Positions 9,811 through 19,581 of a stretch of 64,000 nt of DNA are shown here, one piece after another. Origin of the DNA: Hemerocallis citrina. Lineage: Eukaryota; Streptophyta; Magnoliopsida; Asparagales; Asphodelaceae. Position numbers and translations under genes: made by a program. The stretch covers positions 16,601,971-16,665,970 of the forward strand of contig CM030360.1 in NCBI GenBank assembly GCA_017893485.1, given 5' to 3'. The notes under the pieces were generated by a model. That model was not told where the DNA came from and searched no databases. It saw only the letters and a list, made by a program, of their open reading frames with translations. How positions within the stretch are numbered: the stretch's first letter is position 1; every line of letters starts with the position of its first letter.

Positions 9811-10470
9811 TTCACTGGCTCAGCATTCCGAACCCTGTGCGACGACCTCGTCATTCAACAGCGTTTCTCGTCCGTCTCGCACCCCCAGTCGAACGGACAA
9901 GCCGAGAACGCTAATAAGCAGATCCTTGCGGGGATCAAGAAGAGGTTGGACAAGTGCTCCAAAGGACAGTGGGTCGACCAACTCCCTAATGTGTTGTGGA
10001 ACTACCGCACAAGCAAGCGGACGCCCACTGGAGAGTCCCCTTTCAGCCTTACTTATGGGGCCGAGGCCGTAATACCCCTCGAGGTCGGAATTCCTTCCCC
10101 TCGGCTCATCGCCTATGACGAAGCGCAGAATGCCAGGGAACTCAGAGGAAACTTGGACCTGATAGATGAACTGAGGGAAAGGGCATCGATTCGGCAGCAG
10201 AATTACAGAAGGAGAGTCGAGCTAGCCTACAACAAGAAAGTCCGACCCGCCAACCTTGAGCAAGGAGACCTGGTGTTGAGAAAGCTAGCCATATCCCTCC
10301 CCAGTCAGAAGGGCAAGCTAGCTCCGAATTGGGAAGGGCCGTACCGGGTCGCAAAAGTTGTTCGGCCTGGGGCATATCGACTCGAGGACATGGATGGTAG
10401 AGAGCTCCCGAGGACCTGGAATGCCGATCACCTCCTGAAATACCAAGAGAGCGCCCCGGCGCCCCTCTAA
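9811..10470 (+). CDS. C-terminal integrase of element A (after second in-frame TAG)
   Basis: This segment continues the pol frame without a shift. It has the last part of the catalytic core, including the Glu of the DDE triad in SNGQAENANKQIL, then the C-terminal domain with NWEGPYRVAKVVRPG and a chromodomain-free end, TWNADHLLKYQ. Only the single TAG at 9808-9810 separates it from the rest of integrase. Everything downstream of the stop is well conserved, so the stop is recent or is read through. The frame ends at 10470. Confidence 0.9.
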   Translation, partial: FTGSAFRTLCDDLVIQQRFSSVSHPQSNGQAENANKQILAGIKKRLDKCSKGQWVDQLPNVLWNYRTSKRTPTGESPFSLTYGAEAVIPLEVGIPSPRLIAYDEAQNARELRGNLDLIDELRERASIRQQNYRRRVELAYNKKVRPANLEQGDLVLRKLAISLPSQKGKLAPNWEGPYRVAKVVRPGAYRLEDMDGRELPRTWNADHLLKYQESAPAPL

Positions 10471-10612
10471 GTAATCCGAGGTGTCGCGCCATTCCTCTCC
10501 TTTAACTTGTAACCTGTTCCATGAATCCTACTATGTAAAACGGTTCGCCGTCAAATATCAAATAAAGAAAGTTCCATTTTGTTTTTGAATTTGCCTGTTT
10601 CTTTTCTCCCCT

Positions 10613-10950
10613 CTTACTATACCGATGGTTCGGAGTCCAACACTCGGCTCGACTTTACCTCCTCGATTCGTCTCCGGACGAACCAGGGGTAGATCGCCGT
10701 TCGGAATTGCTCCCACAGCCGTTGAACTATACCGATGGTTCGGAGTCCAACACTCGGCTCGACTTTACCTCCTCGGTTCGTCTCCGGACGAACCAGGGGT
10801 AGATCGCCGTTCGGAATTGCTCCCACAGCCGTTGAACTATACCGATGGTTCGGAGTCCAACACTCGGCTCGACTTTACCTCCTCGGTTCGTCTCCGGACG
10901 AACCAGGGGTAGATCGCCGTTCGGAATTGCTCCCATAGCCGTTGGACTGT
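10613..10950 (+). repeat. Three 110-bp tandem repeats after pol of element A
   Basis: Units begin at about 10621, 10731 and 10841 (ACCGATGGTTCGGAGTCC) with period 110. They differ at very few positions except the end of the third. B carries related 116-bp units at the equivalent place. The short open frames on both strands here are shadows of the repeat. Confidence 0.95.
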
Positions 10951-11467
10951 ACCTAAGGTCCGGAACACGTATCCCGACCACTCTTGACCGTCAGCCGAGA
11001 TCCGAAGGCAAACACATTCGGTCGGCATCCGAGCAAGTGCCTTCCTGAGCTGGTAAACGGGGAAAACACACTTCCCCCTCAACTTTCGTGCGTGATCTCG
11101 ATCAGACGGCTCAGATCGTGCCACTCGCGTAAAACGACAAGATAATGTTTTCTTGGAAAACGAGCCGCCTCGAGATTCGCGCTTACATTCAACGGCTCAG
11201 ATCTCGCCACGTCAAAATAGCACTCTCGAGAACGTCGCCGTGTCAGACCCACTAAGCGACAAATCGCCGCACCCCTGGGGATCCATTCGGCTAAATAGAC
11301 GCGCTCGGCTCAGATAGTTCGGCACGGCCAATACAGTTATAAACAAAGACAGACGTACAAAACAACGAAAGGGAATTTTATTAAATATCGGCGTACAGTA
11401 CAAGATAGACCATTACAAAAGTGTCGGCAAACAAAACATACAACCCCCAACCAACTACACTTGTCTT
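10951..11467. other. Non-coding spacer with dispersed repeat copy 1 and antisense poly(A) signal
   Basis: It contains a copy of a roughly 190-bp dispersed repeat at about 11036-11215 (key run AAAACGACAAGATAA). Further copies are at about 15863-16055, 17163-17392 and 17410-17555. On the minus strand an AATAAA (11377-11382) follows the antisense frames and probably ends their transcript. No other feature is seen. Confidence 0.65.
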
Positions 11468-11887
11468 TCATAAAAATGCATCCTCTCCATCTTGTTCGCC
11501 CTCCTCGGCAGACGGTTCCTCCGCCTCTCCTCGAAGCTTCGCCATCTCCGCCCGCAGGTGTCCCATCTCCGAGAGCAAGTCGTCCCGTTCGGTAATAAGT
11601 TTCGACTGAATGTGCCGAATACTTTTGACCCGAAGAGCATTGCTGAATGCGGTCTGCGAGTCCTCGTCCTCCCCTACGGGGCTCAGCTCGACGATCTTGT
11701 TCTCCAAGCGTTGTGTTTCGGCCTCCCGGAGACTGAGGACCAACGAAAGGTGCCTCCACTCGCCCTCGGCTCGGCGTAGCTTCAGATCGACACTCCTGGG
11801 GCTCAGAACCACCGTCCCAGAGGTCGCCTCGGATGCGGAGTCATCATTCGGACGCCCGGAGTCCGATCCATGAATCGCCGCGACAAG
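11468..11887 (-). CDS. Possible extra exon of antisense gene, element A
   Basis: The open frame begins at a good splice acceptor (TTTTTCAG, exon from 11887) rather than a convincing start codon, and ends at 11468. It codes about 139 residues, largely Glu-, Arg- and Leu-rich with heptad-like spacing, so probably coiled coil, and has a strongly acidic end (EEPSAEEGEQDGEDAFL). It lies just downstream of exon 4 of the antisense gene and just before the minus-strand AATAAA. I see no donor joining it to exon 4, and B lacks a clear counterpart. It may be an alternative last exon or a separate small gene. Confidence 0.45.
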   Translation of the reverse strand, partial: LVAAIHGSDSGRPNDDSASEATSGTVVLSPRSVDLKLRRAEGEWRHLSLVLSLREAETQRLENKIVELSPVGEDEDSQTAFSNALRVKSIRHIQSKLITERDDLLSEMGHLRAEMAKLRGEAEEPSAEEGEQDGEDAFL

Positions 11888-12054
11888 CTGAAAAACAGGA
11901 AAAACGAACAACGCAGTTTCAATACAATGCCGAAGACAAACACTTGAGAGTTTTTCAGAATTCTTATGCATTCAGACATAATAGTGTTACAGACGGTCGA
12001 CCAACCCTACAACTAGGTTATTACAACAGCCAACAGAAATGAAAAGTGACATAA

Positions 12055-15000
12055 TCAAGTCCTCTTCGGAAGGGGAATGCTTCGGTTTAGGGAAACGCGA
12101 GGACGACGAGGCCGACCCTCTGAGCTCGACCCTAAACCAACGAAGCGCGACCCCCCTTCACTGCTAGTCCTAACAGCCGCGCCGACCGACGCCCCGCTCG
12201 ACGAGACAGCCGCGCTGCTCTGAGCGTCAGCCGGACTCCGCCTGGTCGTTAGCGGGCGCGTCGTGAGTTCATAAAACGTGATCCCCCTCTCGCTCTCCTC
12301 GCGAGTGCACGACGTGCTGCGGACATTAGCCCTCTCCGGCGCAGGCTTGAGCGACGCGATCTCCTCCTCCAGTTCGATAATCCGATCCCTCAAGACAACG
12401 TCCTTCGCCAATTTCTTCGATCGAGGGGCCTTCAACGAGCCCGAGGCATTGGAACTATCAGTTGCAAGCCGCCGATAGTGGGTGACCTCGATCCCCCTAT
12501 CTATGGTGATCCTTCTGAGCATGTCGACTTCGGCCAATAGTTTCTTACGCGCGGCCAAAGCCCCCTCCAGCTCGGAGGCCATCTTCTCCCTTTCCGCCGA
12601 ACACTCTTTCTCCGATAGCTCCAAGTATTGTACCTCGGCCAAAAGATCGTCGTTCTTCTGCTCGGAGGCTTTAAGCTCCCCACGAAGCCGCTCAATTTCC
12701 CCTTCGGAACCAGGACCCTGGGAGCGCTTTCGGAGTTGATGCAGCTCGCGGCAGTTCCTCCTCAGAACTGCCCTGACCTCCTCCGCCTGGCCGAGCAGGA
12801 GAAACCGCTTCTGCCGGCTGTCCGAAAGTTCACGCTTCAAATTGGCCAGTTCCTTCCGAAGGAAGACCAGCTCCGTGACCGGACCAAACACCACCTGAAA
12901 AGCGGAAATAAATCTGAGGCCCAACAGTTGGAGAAATTTACGCCCAAAATGCCCAAAACGCACACCAAGTCCGAGGCTCAACACTTGGACAAATTTTTGG
13001 CCAAACAAAATACTTTTCATTCAAAACAAAAGCGGTGGCCAGTCCGCAATAAGGCTTACAAAAAGAAAACAAAACCAAAAAGACTGAAAGTAGGAAGACA
13101 ACCGAGTCAGGGGTCGACCTTTTTGCCACTCGGATCCTTCGACCCCTCGGCCTTGCCCTCGGCGTCACCCTCGCCCCCGCCTTCGCTCCAGCTCTCCTCC
13201 TCGGAGAGTTTCTCCTCCTCGCCCTCGGCTTCAGTCTCCCCATCGCCTTCGGCGGGTTCCGTCTCTCCGTCGGGACCGAGTAGACCCTCGGTGATCCCTT
13301 CTTCCCCCTCCACGGGCTCGTAAAAGTCATAGGAGGACGAGTCGAAGCCCGGGTTCTTCGCGACTACGTGGGTCAGGGCACGGCCGTAGGCGTCCAGCAT
13401 ATTCTGGATCATGTGCTGCGCGGCCTCCTCTTGCACGGCCTTCTTCACCTTCTTCACCTTCCTCAGGTGGTTGGCCTTGATCCTCTCGGCTCTCTTCCGA
13501 GCAGTCTCCCCTTCCGACCGAGCCTTGGCCAGCTCATCCTTCAGCTCGGTAACCTCCTTCTCTGCTCCCGACCGAGCGCTGGCCAGCTCCTCCTTCAGCT
13601 CGGCCACCTCCTTCTCAAGCTTGGCCGCCGTATCCTTCGACGATTGGATGGCGTCGGCCAGCTTCTTCTCCAGGTCCTCCACTTCGGCGACTCTCTTCGT
13701 CGAGAGAAGCAGCTCGGACTCAAGCCGCTTCGCAACCCGAACGCGCTCCGTCCACTCCTTCTCCTTCTCCTGATCTTTCCTCGCCAACTCCTCGACCAGC
13801 CAACTGAAGTGGCAGAGGGTCTGGAAGAGAACAACGCGTTAAAATCCGAGCCCAAGAACTTAGAAAAAATTCCAAGGGAAAAATATGAATGAAGAAGGGC
13901 TCGACACACTTACCGACATAGTGCTCCGGGCCATCTGCATCACGTTGTCCCCTGCCATCCCGGCCTTCAGGGTCGCTCGGTCCTTCGGGGTCGGCAGGTG
14001 CCTCACTGCCTCCATGCAGATGTTCCCGTCGCCCAAGAAGCCGTCGACGTTCATCACCTGCCAATCAGGGACGAAGATCTGTTTGTGACGCTCGGTCAAG
14101 ATCTTCTCCGCGTCGGAGGTGAGGGGCAGAACCGGGAGGGACAGCGCATCAGCCACTCCGAACCCACCGCTCGACGGACCAGGAGCGTCCGCCTCCGGGG
14201 TAGGAGCAGGAGCAGCCGAGGCCGAGGGATCGAGGTCCACGACCCCCCCTGCTCGGGGACCGCGACCTTTGCCGGAGGGACAAGGACCTCAATCTCCCCC
14301 TCCTTCAGGACCGCGACCTTCGGTTGGTCGGCTGCCTTCACGACCGAGGCCTTCTTCGAAGCTCGGCTGTCCTGAGGCGCTGTCGACGGCCTCTTCTTCT
14401 TCTCCTGCTCGGACCTGCCCTTCGCCACCAGAGCCTTGTAATCGAGCTTCATGGTCTCTGCAAGAGTCGAATGAAAAAACTTAGAAATTTTTTTACAAAC
14501 TTTACGGAGAGAAGTATAAATACCAGAAGCGTACGAGGGTCGATCGGACTGAGACCCCCACGGAACAGATGCTCTTCGGTGATATCCTTCCAGCTAAGCG
14601 TCGGCAGAGCAAGGATCTTCTTCTGGACCTCGGTCTCCGTAGCGTTCAGCGGAACGTCCTTCTTTGTGCGCTTGGGTAGTCCGTCCGCCCAAACTGTCGG
14701 TATCACCCATGGCGTCAGATTCCGAACGAGGAAGTATTTGTCCTTCCAGTGTTTGATCGAGTCCGGATTCTCGATCAGTTTCACGCCCGTCCGGGGCGAA
14801 AGATAAAACCTCTGTTCGTCTTTTCTCGGCCGAACAAGTCGGAAGAGACTTCGAAAGAGGTACATGGTCGGCTTGGCGCCGATCTCTTGACATCGGAGGA
14901 GGAACGCCACAACTTGCCTCCATGTGTTCGGCATCAGTTGGGCGGGACTCAAACCATACCAAACCAAGACGTCAACCACGAACGGGTGGAGGGGAAAGCG

Positions 15001-15510
15001 AAGACCGGCAATGAGGGAGTCGATCGGAAAGACGCATATGTCCGGAGAGGCCCTAGTGTTGGCTCGGAACCCCGGCCCAGGGAGGAGCAACGTGTACTCG
15101 AGAGGGATCTGGAAGCCCTCTCGGACCAGATGAAGGTCCGCTTCGGTAAGAGTCGAGATCTTGTGATCGACCTCGGACAGCTCCCTAGGCTCGTTCTCCT
15201 CCACCAGTTTAGCCGTACCTTGGGTAACCTTCTCCAAGATGTCCTCAGTATAATCCCGGACACCTCCCACGCTCGACACGGCGATGGGCTGCCGACCGAA
15301 CTCCCCCGCTCTCCTCGGCGTCTCCACTATAGTAATTACGGCTTTGCCCTTTCGGGACTCCGCCGCGACTTCTTGGGGCACCTCGGCCACTCCGCCCTCC
15401 GCATCTGGACGAACAACGTCCTGCTCGCTCGGCTCCGTTACTCCTTTCTCTTTCTCCCCTCGGCCAACGGCTTGCTCCGAGGCGGGGGTCTCAGCCGAAA
15501 TCTTAACCAT
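12055..15510 (-). CDS. Antisense four-exon gene of element A, Transposase_28-like and coiled coil
   Basis: Predicted exons (minus strand) are 15510-14535, 14457-13914, 13820-13119 and 12894-12055. The introns are 77, 93 and 224 bp with GT-AG ends and phases 1, 0 and 0. Exon 1 carries a region like Pfam 'putative gypsy type transposon' (Transposase_28), with IPLEYTLLLPGPGFRAN and AGLRFPLHPFVVDVL. Exon 2 has FVPDWQVMNVDGFLGD and TPKDRATLK. Exon 3 is a long Lys/Glu coiled coil with an acidic tail. Exon 4 is another coiled coil with a basic end (SLNRSIPLPKR). Total is about 1020 residues. Exon 2 has a frameshift, likely in a run of seven C at 14243-14249, so this copy is slightly damaged. The biochemical role of this family is unknown. 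B carries the same gene with the same intron positions. Confidence 0.75.
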
Positions 15511-15701
15511 ATTTTCCTAAAGAGAGAAGGGAAAGAGACTGACCTTGAAGTGACAACTACGGTCGGAAACTTCGCCGGAACTAGGAACGCTACCGCGACA
15601 GCTAGCGACACCACCAGGGAGCTAAAGACCTCGAAGCAAAGTAAATACGGAAGAGAGAGAGTAAAAGTGAAAAGTGAAGACTTGGTCAAAGGGGGGTAAA
15701 G

Positions 15702-15708
15702 ATTTATA
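15702..15708 (-). promoter_or_regulatory. TATA box of antisense gene, element A
   Basis: TATAAAT on the minus strand lies about 195 bp before the ATG at 15510. The stretch downstream (CACTTTTACTCTC) aligns with that following TATAAG at 21556 in B. Position and conservation suggest a promoter independent of the LTRs. Confidence 0.6.
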
Positions 15709-15862
15709 GTGAAAATGAGGTGTCTCTTGGACTTCCAGAGCGACTTTTGGGCTACTCTCGAAGCATCTCGAAGGCCCACCACAAAGTCAACCAGCTCGGC
15801 AAGATGGGATCTGAATCCGAGCTGCGAGCAAACCGAACGCGGCTGCAATAGAGTCCGCTCGG

Positions 15863-16055
15863 AATCCGTGCAAGTGCCTTCCCGAGCTGGTAAATGGGGA
15901 AAACTCCCTTCTCCCTCAACTTTCGCGCCTGATCTCCATCAGACGGTCCAGATCTCGCCGAAAGCACTAAACGACAAAATAGTGTTTTCTTGGAGAATGC
16001 GCCCATCTCGAGATGCGTGTCAGCATCCGGCGGCTCAGATAGCGCCACGTCGCTC
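15863..16055. repeat. Dispersed repeat copy 2 of element A
   Basis: It shares the order 'GCAAGTGCCTTCC, AGCTGGTAAA, GGGGAAAA, CTTTCG, GATC, AAACGACAA, GTTTTCTTGG, CTCGAGAT' with about 11036-11215, and more loosely with 17163-17392 and 17410-17555. Copies 1 and 2 bracket the antisense gene. Related copies in B are at about 20790-21075, 21120-21420 and 25020-25250. Confidence 0.75.
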
Positions 16056-16126
16056 GGACGATCGGACTCTCGGATGCCCCACCTATGTCTAAAAAGAACC
16101 CGGAAAAATTTTTGATTTAGTTTTGA

Positions 16127-16695
16127 GGCGCCGCCTTCGGCGAGCGCCCCCCAGGTCCCGTGCACCAATCGGCATTCTGCCAACTACGGGCCCCGAGCGG
16201 GAACAGATCGGCACTCCCCCCATCTCTAACTCCCCCGGGCTGATATCCATCAAAAGCCATCAGCCCGGAAGGAAGACAGAGATGCGAGGAGACCCACCCA
16301 CACTCAGGAATCGGGAAGAACGCACCATCCCGAGCCAGTTGTTTGCATCTGGAAGGCGCGGCTTGCCAAAGGGCTCTGACCGCAGCGCCTTCACAGTTGC
16401 AAACAACAGGCTCGGACGGTCCAAAAGCCCGAGCTGCTACTCATGATGAAATGGACCAAGAGATCGGCATCGGACATGGATCGTCACTCTCTCACCAAGA
16501 CCTCCGCTCTCTCCGACGCTCGCTTCGGAGCCACCAAAGAAAGCCGAAGATCTTGGTGAGAGAACGACCACCCGTCCTTCCGAAGAAGTCCACACCCCGG
16601 GACAGGACTATTGCCGTCGACCCTACTGTCTTATTGCTCCCCACTCCTGACACCACCTTTTCGGAGCAGAGAGGAATGGGGAAATAACAAGACAA
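16127..16695. repeat. Cluster of strong inverted repeats in element A
   Basis: Four or five stem-loops follow one another. (1) 16127-16148, stem GGCGC-CGCC. (2) CCGGGCTGAT (16235-16244) with ATCAGCCCGG (16259-16268), plus outer CATCTCT/AGAGATG (16221/16278). (3) CCGAGCC-A-GTTGTTTGCA (16330-16347) with TGCAAACAAC-A-GGCTCGG (16398-16415), plus inner AAGGCGC/GCGCCTT. (4) TCTCTCACCAAGA (16488-16500) with TCTTGGTGAGAGA (16551-16563), a perfect 13-bp stem. (5) 16631-16690, an imperfect stem. No counterpart is seen in B. The function is unknown. Confidence 0.85.
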
Positions 16696-17960
16696 CAAGG
16701 CGACCGCCCGTCCTTCCGAAGTAACTTATCCCTCGGATCCGGACCACGGTCGCCGCCACTACTACCTCGTCCCCCCTCGCTCCTAACATCCACTTTGGGG
16801 CCGTCAGGAACGAAGGGAAAACCAGGCAGAAGAGCGACCACCTCTCCGGACCTCAAGAAAGAAGCTACCCCAGGGCAGACGCCTCCGAGGTCTGGAACTC
16901 GATTTGGTTGTGACGAAAGCGACAAAGGGAGTGGAGTACTTATAGCCTGCCCCCAAGAACCAGCCATTACTACCCTCGGAAACTGAAGCGCCGCATTTTA
17001 ATTAAGGGAATTACTGATCCTCGGAAGTTGAAACGCCACGCATTAATTAAAGGAATTATTCTTAATGACCTGGGAAAGGGGAATGCCGCACAAACCCCGA
17101 GCGTCATTAATACCCTTGGAAGCGAGATCGCCTCCGAACAGATAGCGCCACGACGCAGCCGAACCCTGCCTTCGGTCGGCTGCCGAGCAGAGGCCTTCCC
17201 GAACTGGTAAATTGAGAAAAAAAGGCACCGAGCTATCTCAGCCATTGGATCTCTCAGAAATTCACGCTCCCAATGGCGAACGGCTCAGATTGCGCCACGT
17301 GCGCTAAAAGACAAGATAGCATTTTCTTGGGAACCGTTCCCGTCTCGAGATGCGTGCCAGCATCCAACGGCCCAGATAACGCCACGTCACTCAAGCCTTC
17401 GGTCGGCTGCCGAACCCCCATACCTTCGGTTGGCTGCCGAGCAAAGGCCTTCCCAAACTGGTAAACGGAGAAAAACGCTGCCGAGCAGCAGCAGCCGTCA
17501 GATCTTTCCGAAGTTCGCGCCCATCTGCGATCAGCGGCCCAGATCGAGCCACGCCATAAATCGGTATTTAAAATCGTTTTTTATCTATTTAAATTGTTTT
17601 ATTTGTTTAAAAATTGCGAGAAAATTGTTAAAAATCCGGGAAAATTAGCCAAACATTCTGGAGAATAATTGAGATTTAGGGGGCACATTTTCGAACCCCC
17701 GAACGAACAATTATCGTCCAGAATGTACGATTAAGGACCCCGAATGATTAGCAAACGTGTCGCAAAATTAAACAAGTAGTTCAAAAAAGTAGATAAAAAC
17801 TCTTGAATACCCGATGCGACCAGAGAACTACCAGCGGCATCAAAAGTTGCCTCACTACCCCCTTTCTAGATTCAAAATCCCACGTCTGGACTCCAATACA
17901 ACTCCATCAGCCACTAAAACAGCTAAACTACTCCTCAAAGTCTGATCACACTCAGTCTTT
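16696..17960. other. Non-coding 3' region of element A
   Basis: No coding signal is seen. It holds dispersed repeat copies at about 17163-17392 and 17410-17555, and a short internal repeat around 16970-17130 (CTCGGAAxxTGAAxCGCC followed by ATTAATTAA-type sequence). On the minus strand GGCTATAAGTAC near 16938 resembles the TATA region of the antisense gene in B. The last 300 bases become AT-rich. Confidence 0.6.
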
Positions 17961-17976
17961 AGGAGTGGGGGGCTCG
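17961..17976 (+). other. Polypurine tract of element A
   Basis: AGGAGTGGGGGGCTCG lies directly before the 3' LTR start at 17977. The same purine run, in reverse, follows the LTR edge at 20174 in B. Confidence 0.9.
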
Positions 17977-18567
17977 TGATATGGCTAAAATTGGGGTTAA
18001 ATCCGGACCGTCCAGATCGAGCACGAATCCTGAAGCACGGGGGTAAAAAGGTAATTTCACATACAGAGGGATCCAAAACGGGTATCGGGCCTCCTTCTCA
18101 CAGAACCAACCACCCGCGAATAGATCCACTTCAATTGGGTACGGGTCCCGACCCGATACAAGCCCAATCCACCAAGGAGAGAATCAGGCCACTGATTTGG
18201 TCAAATCAATAAACCTGATTAGCTCTCACCAGGGAATCAAGGCCTAACTTCCCAAAACAGAATAGGAGGATTTTTCTCCTATTTGTTAGGCAGGAAATTA
18301 GGCCCCAAATGGTTCCAAAGGCGACTATAAATACAACCCCTCTACCACCGAGACCAGGTTAATCACTTCTTCTCCACTTAAGCTCTTTCTTAATCTTTTG
18401 CTGATTACTGACAAGAGCGTCGGAGGGTGCGTCGCCGGAATCAACCCCAGTGTTTCGCACTTCTTTGCAGGTAGTGGCGGGAGCGAGTAGGCTGAGTAAG
18501 CTGTTCAGGTTTTCCTCGGATCCACAAATTCTATCTGTTTACCCCCACATCGAAATCAGCGGTAACA
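17977..18567 (+). repeat. 3' LTR of element A
   Basis: 591 bp, almost identical to 4064-4654. The few differences I noticed are single substitutions. It is followed by the target duplication ATCCC at 18568-18572. Confidence 0.95.
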
Positions 18568-19581
18568 ATCCCAAATCTCATTTTGATATGTATATCAAAA
18601 TTATTATTGTTGTTATTAATATTATCATTTTGATTGTTGATTTAAAAATCCATTTCAATTGATTTTTGTATTTGTAGTGATTTCAAATAATTTTCATATG
18701 GTAGTACAATACATATATCTTGACATATAATCCTACAATTTATTTATTATTTAATTTTCCCTATTGAATATTTCCCTTAACCCAATACCCATTAAGCCTA
18801 ATACACTAAAACCCTAATATCCAATATCCACTACCCAAACCCAATAACCTATTCAATTTAAACACCTAACCCTAACCTACCCTACCCTAGTTTCTGTACA
18901 AACCCAAAATACTGCAGCCGCCAACCCTTCTTCTCCATCTCCCAGTTCATCCTTCAACTTCCACCACCTTCCATCTCCTACCTCTGCTATCCCGATTCTC
19001 CTTCACCCTCTCCCTTCGTCGACAACAACGTCGACCACAATCCCCTTGTGCCCGTCTTCTCCCTGCAGCGACGCTCTGCAGCGTCAAAAACCCTCTGCCC
19101 CTCTTCTCCCGTCTCCCTCTCCCCATCTCTTTGGTGCCCCTTCTCCCCATAGTGCAGACATCCGACGCAGCGTTGCCCCTCCGTGCCCCCCTGCTCTGCT
19201 CAGCAATGGCAGCCAGCCTGTCCTCCTTCTGAGCGACTGCACAGTCCCCTCTTCGACCTCCTCTTCCTCGCTGCGACCTGCAGCCAGCAGACCCCGAGAC
19301 AACCACCAGCGATAGCAACCAGTCGCGCCACCTCGCGATGCACCAACCGCAGTGCGCTCCTAGCCCTGTGGTCCTATGTCGACAGCTGCCTTCAAAGTCG
19401 TAGAATGCCGGTGCCTCTTGCTCTGTTTTATTGATCAGAGGTGATGGATTGATTGTGGGCCATCCAATCTTCTTGATCATCTTGATCACATCTTGATCAT
19501 GTTGGACCGTGGCCGTCGATCACTTCTTGATCCGTGGATCTTGCCCATTGGATTTGCATTAATCACCATCACCATCATAAA
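18568..19581 (+). mobile_element. 3' LTR of element O, piece 2 of 4
   Basis: This resumes the O LTR after the ATCCC duplication of A. The left part is AT-rich. About 18895-19440 is C-rich with Pro/Ser/Ala-type translations on both strands and no recognisable domain. GATCTT/TCTTGATC repeats near 19470-19550 link to the GATCTT repeats at 41825-41890, across element B, and support one interrupted LTR. Confidence 0.7.

Larger units (their letters stand above)
4064..18567 (+). mobile_element. Element A: Ty3/gypsy, Tat lineage, nearly intact
   Basis: A 14.5-kb element with 591-bp LTRs (4064-4654 and 17977-18567) that differ at only a handful of positions by eye. It has a perfect target duplication ATCCC (4059-4063 and 18568-18572), a PBS and a polypurine tract. 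The Tat lineage is indicated by gag-pro-RT-RNaseH followed by a second, archaeal-type RNase H before integrase, and by a long post-pol region with an antisense gene. It inserted into the 3' LTR of O recently. Confidence 0.95.

Noticed and set aside
12628..13323. A 231-residue open frame on the + strand
   Set aside because: It lies opposite exons 3 and 4 of the antisense gene, crosses an intron, and has only Pro/Ser-type composition; it is a shadow.
16938..16945. Minus-strand TATAAGTA as a second antisense promoter in A
   Set aside because: It resembles the B promoter locally, but it is about 1.4 kb from the ATG and the better-aligned TATA box is at 15702-15708; kept only as a note.
18895..19489. 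GC-rich open frames on both strands
   Set aside because: Biased composition inside an interrupted LTR, no domain, no conservation signal visible.
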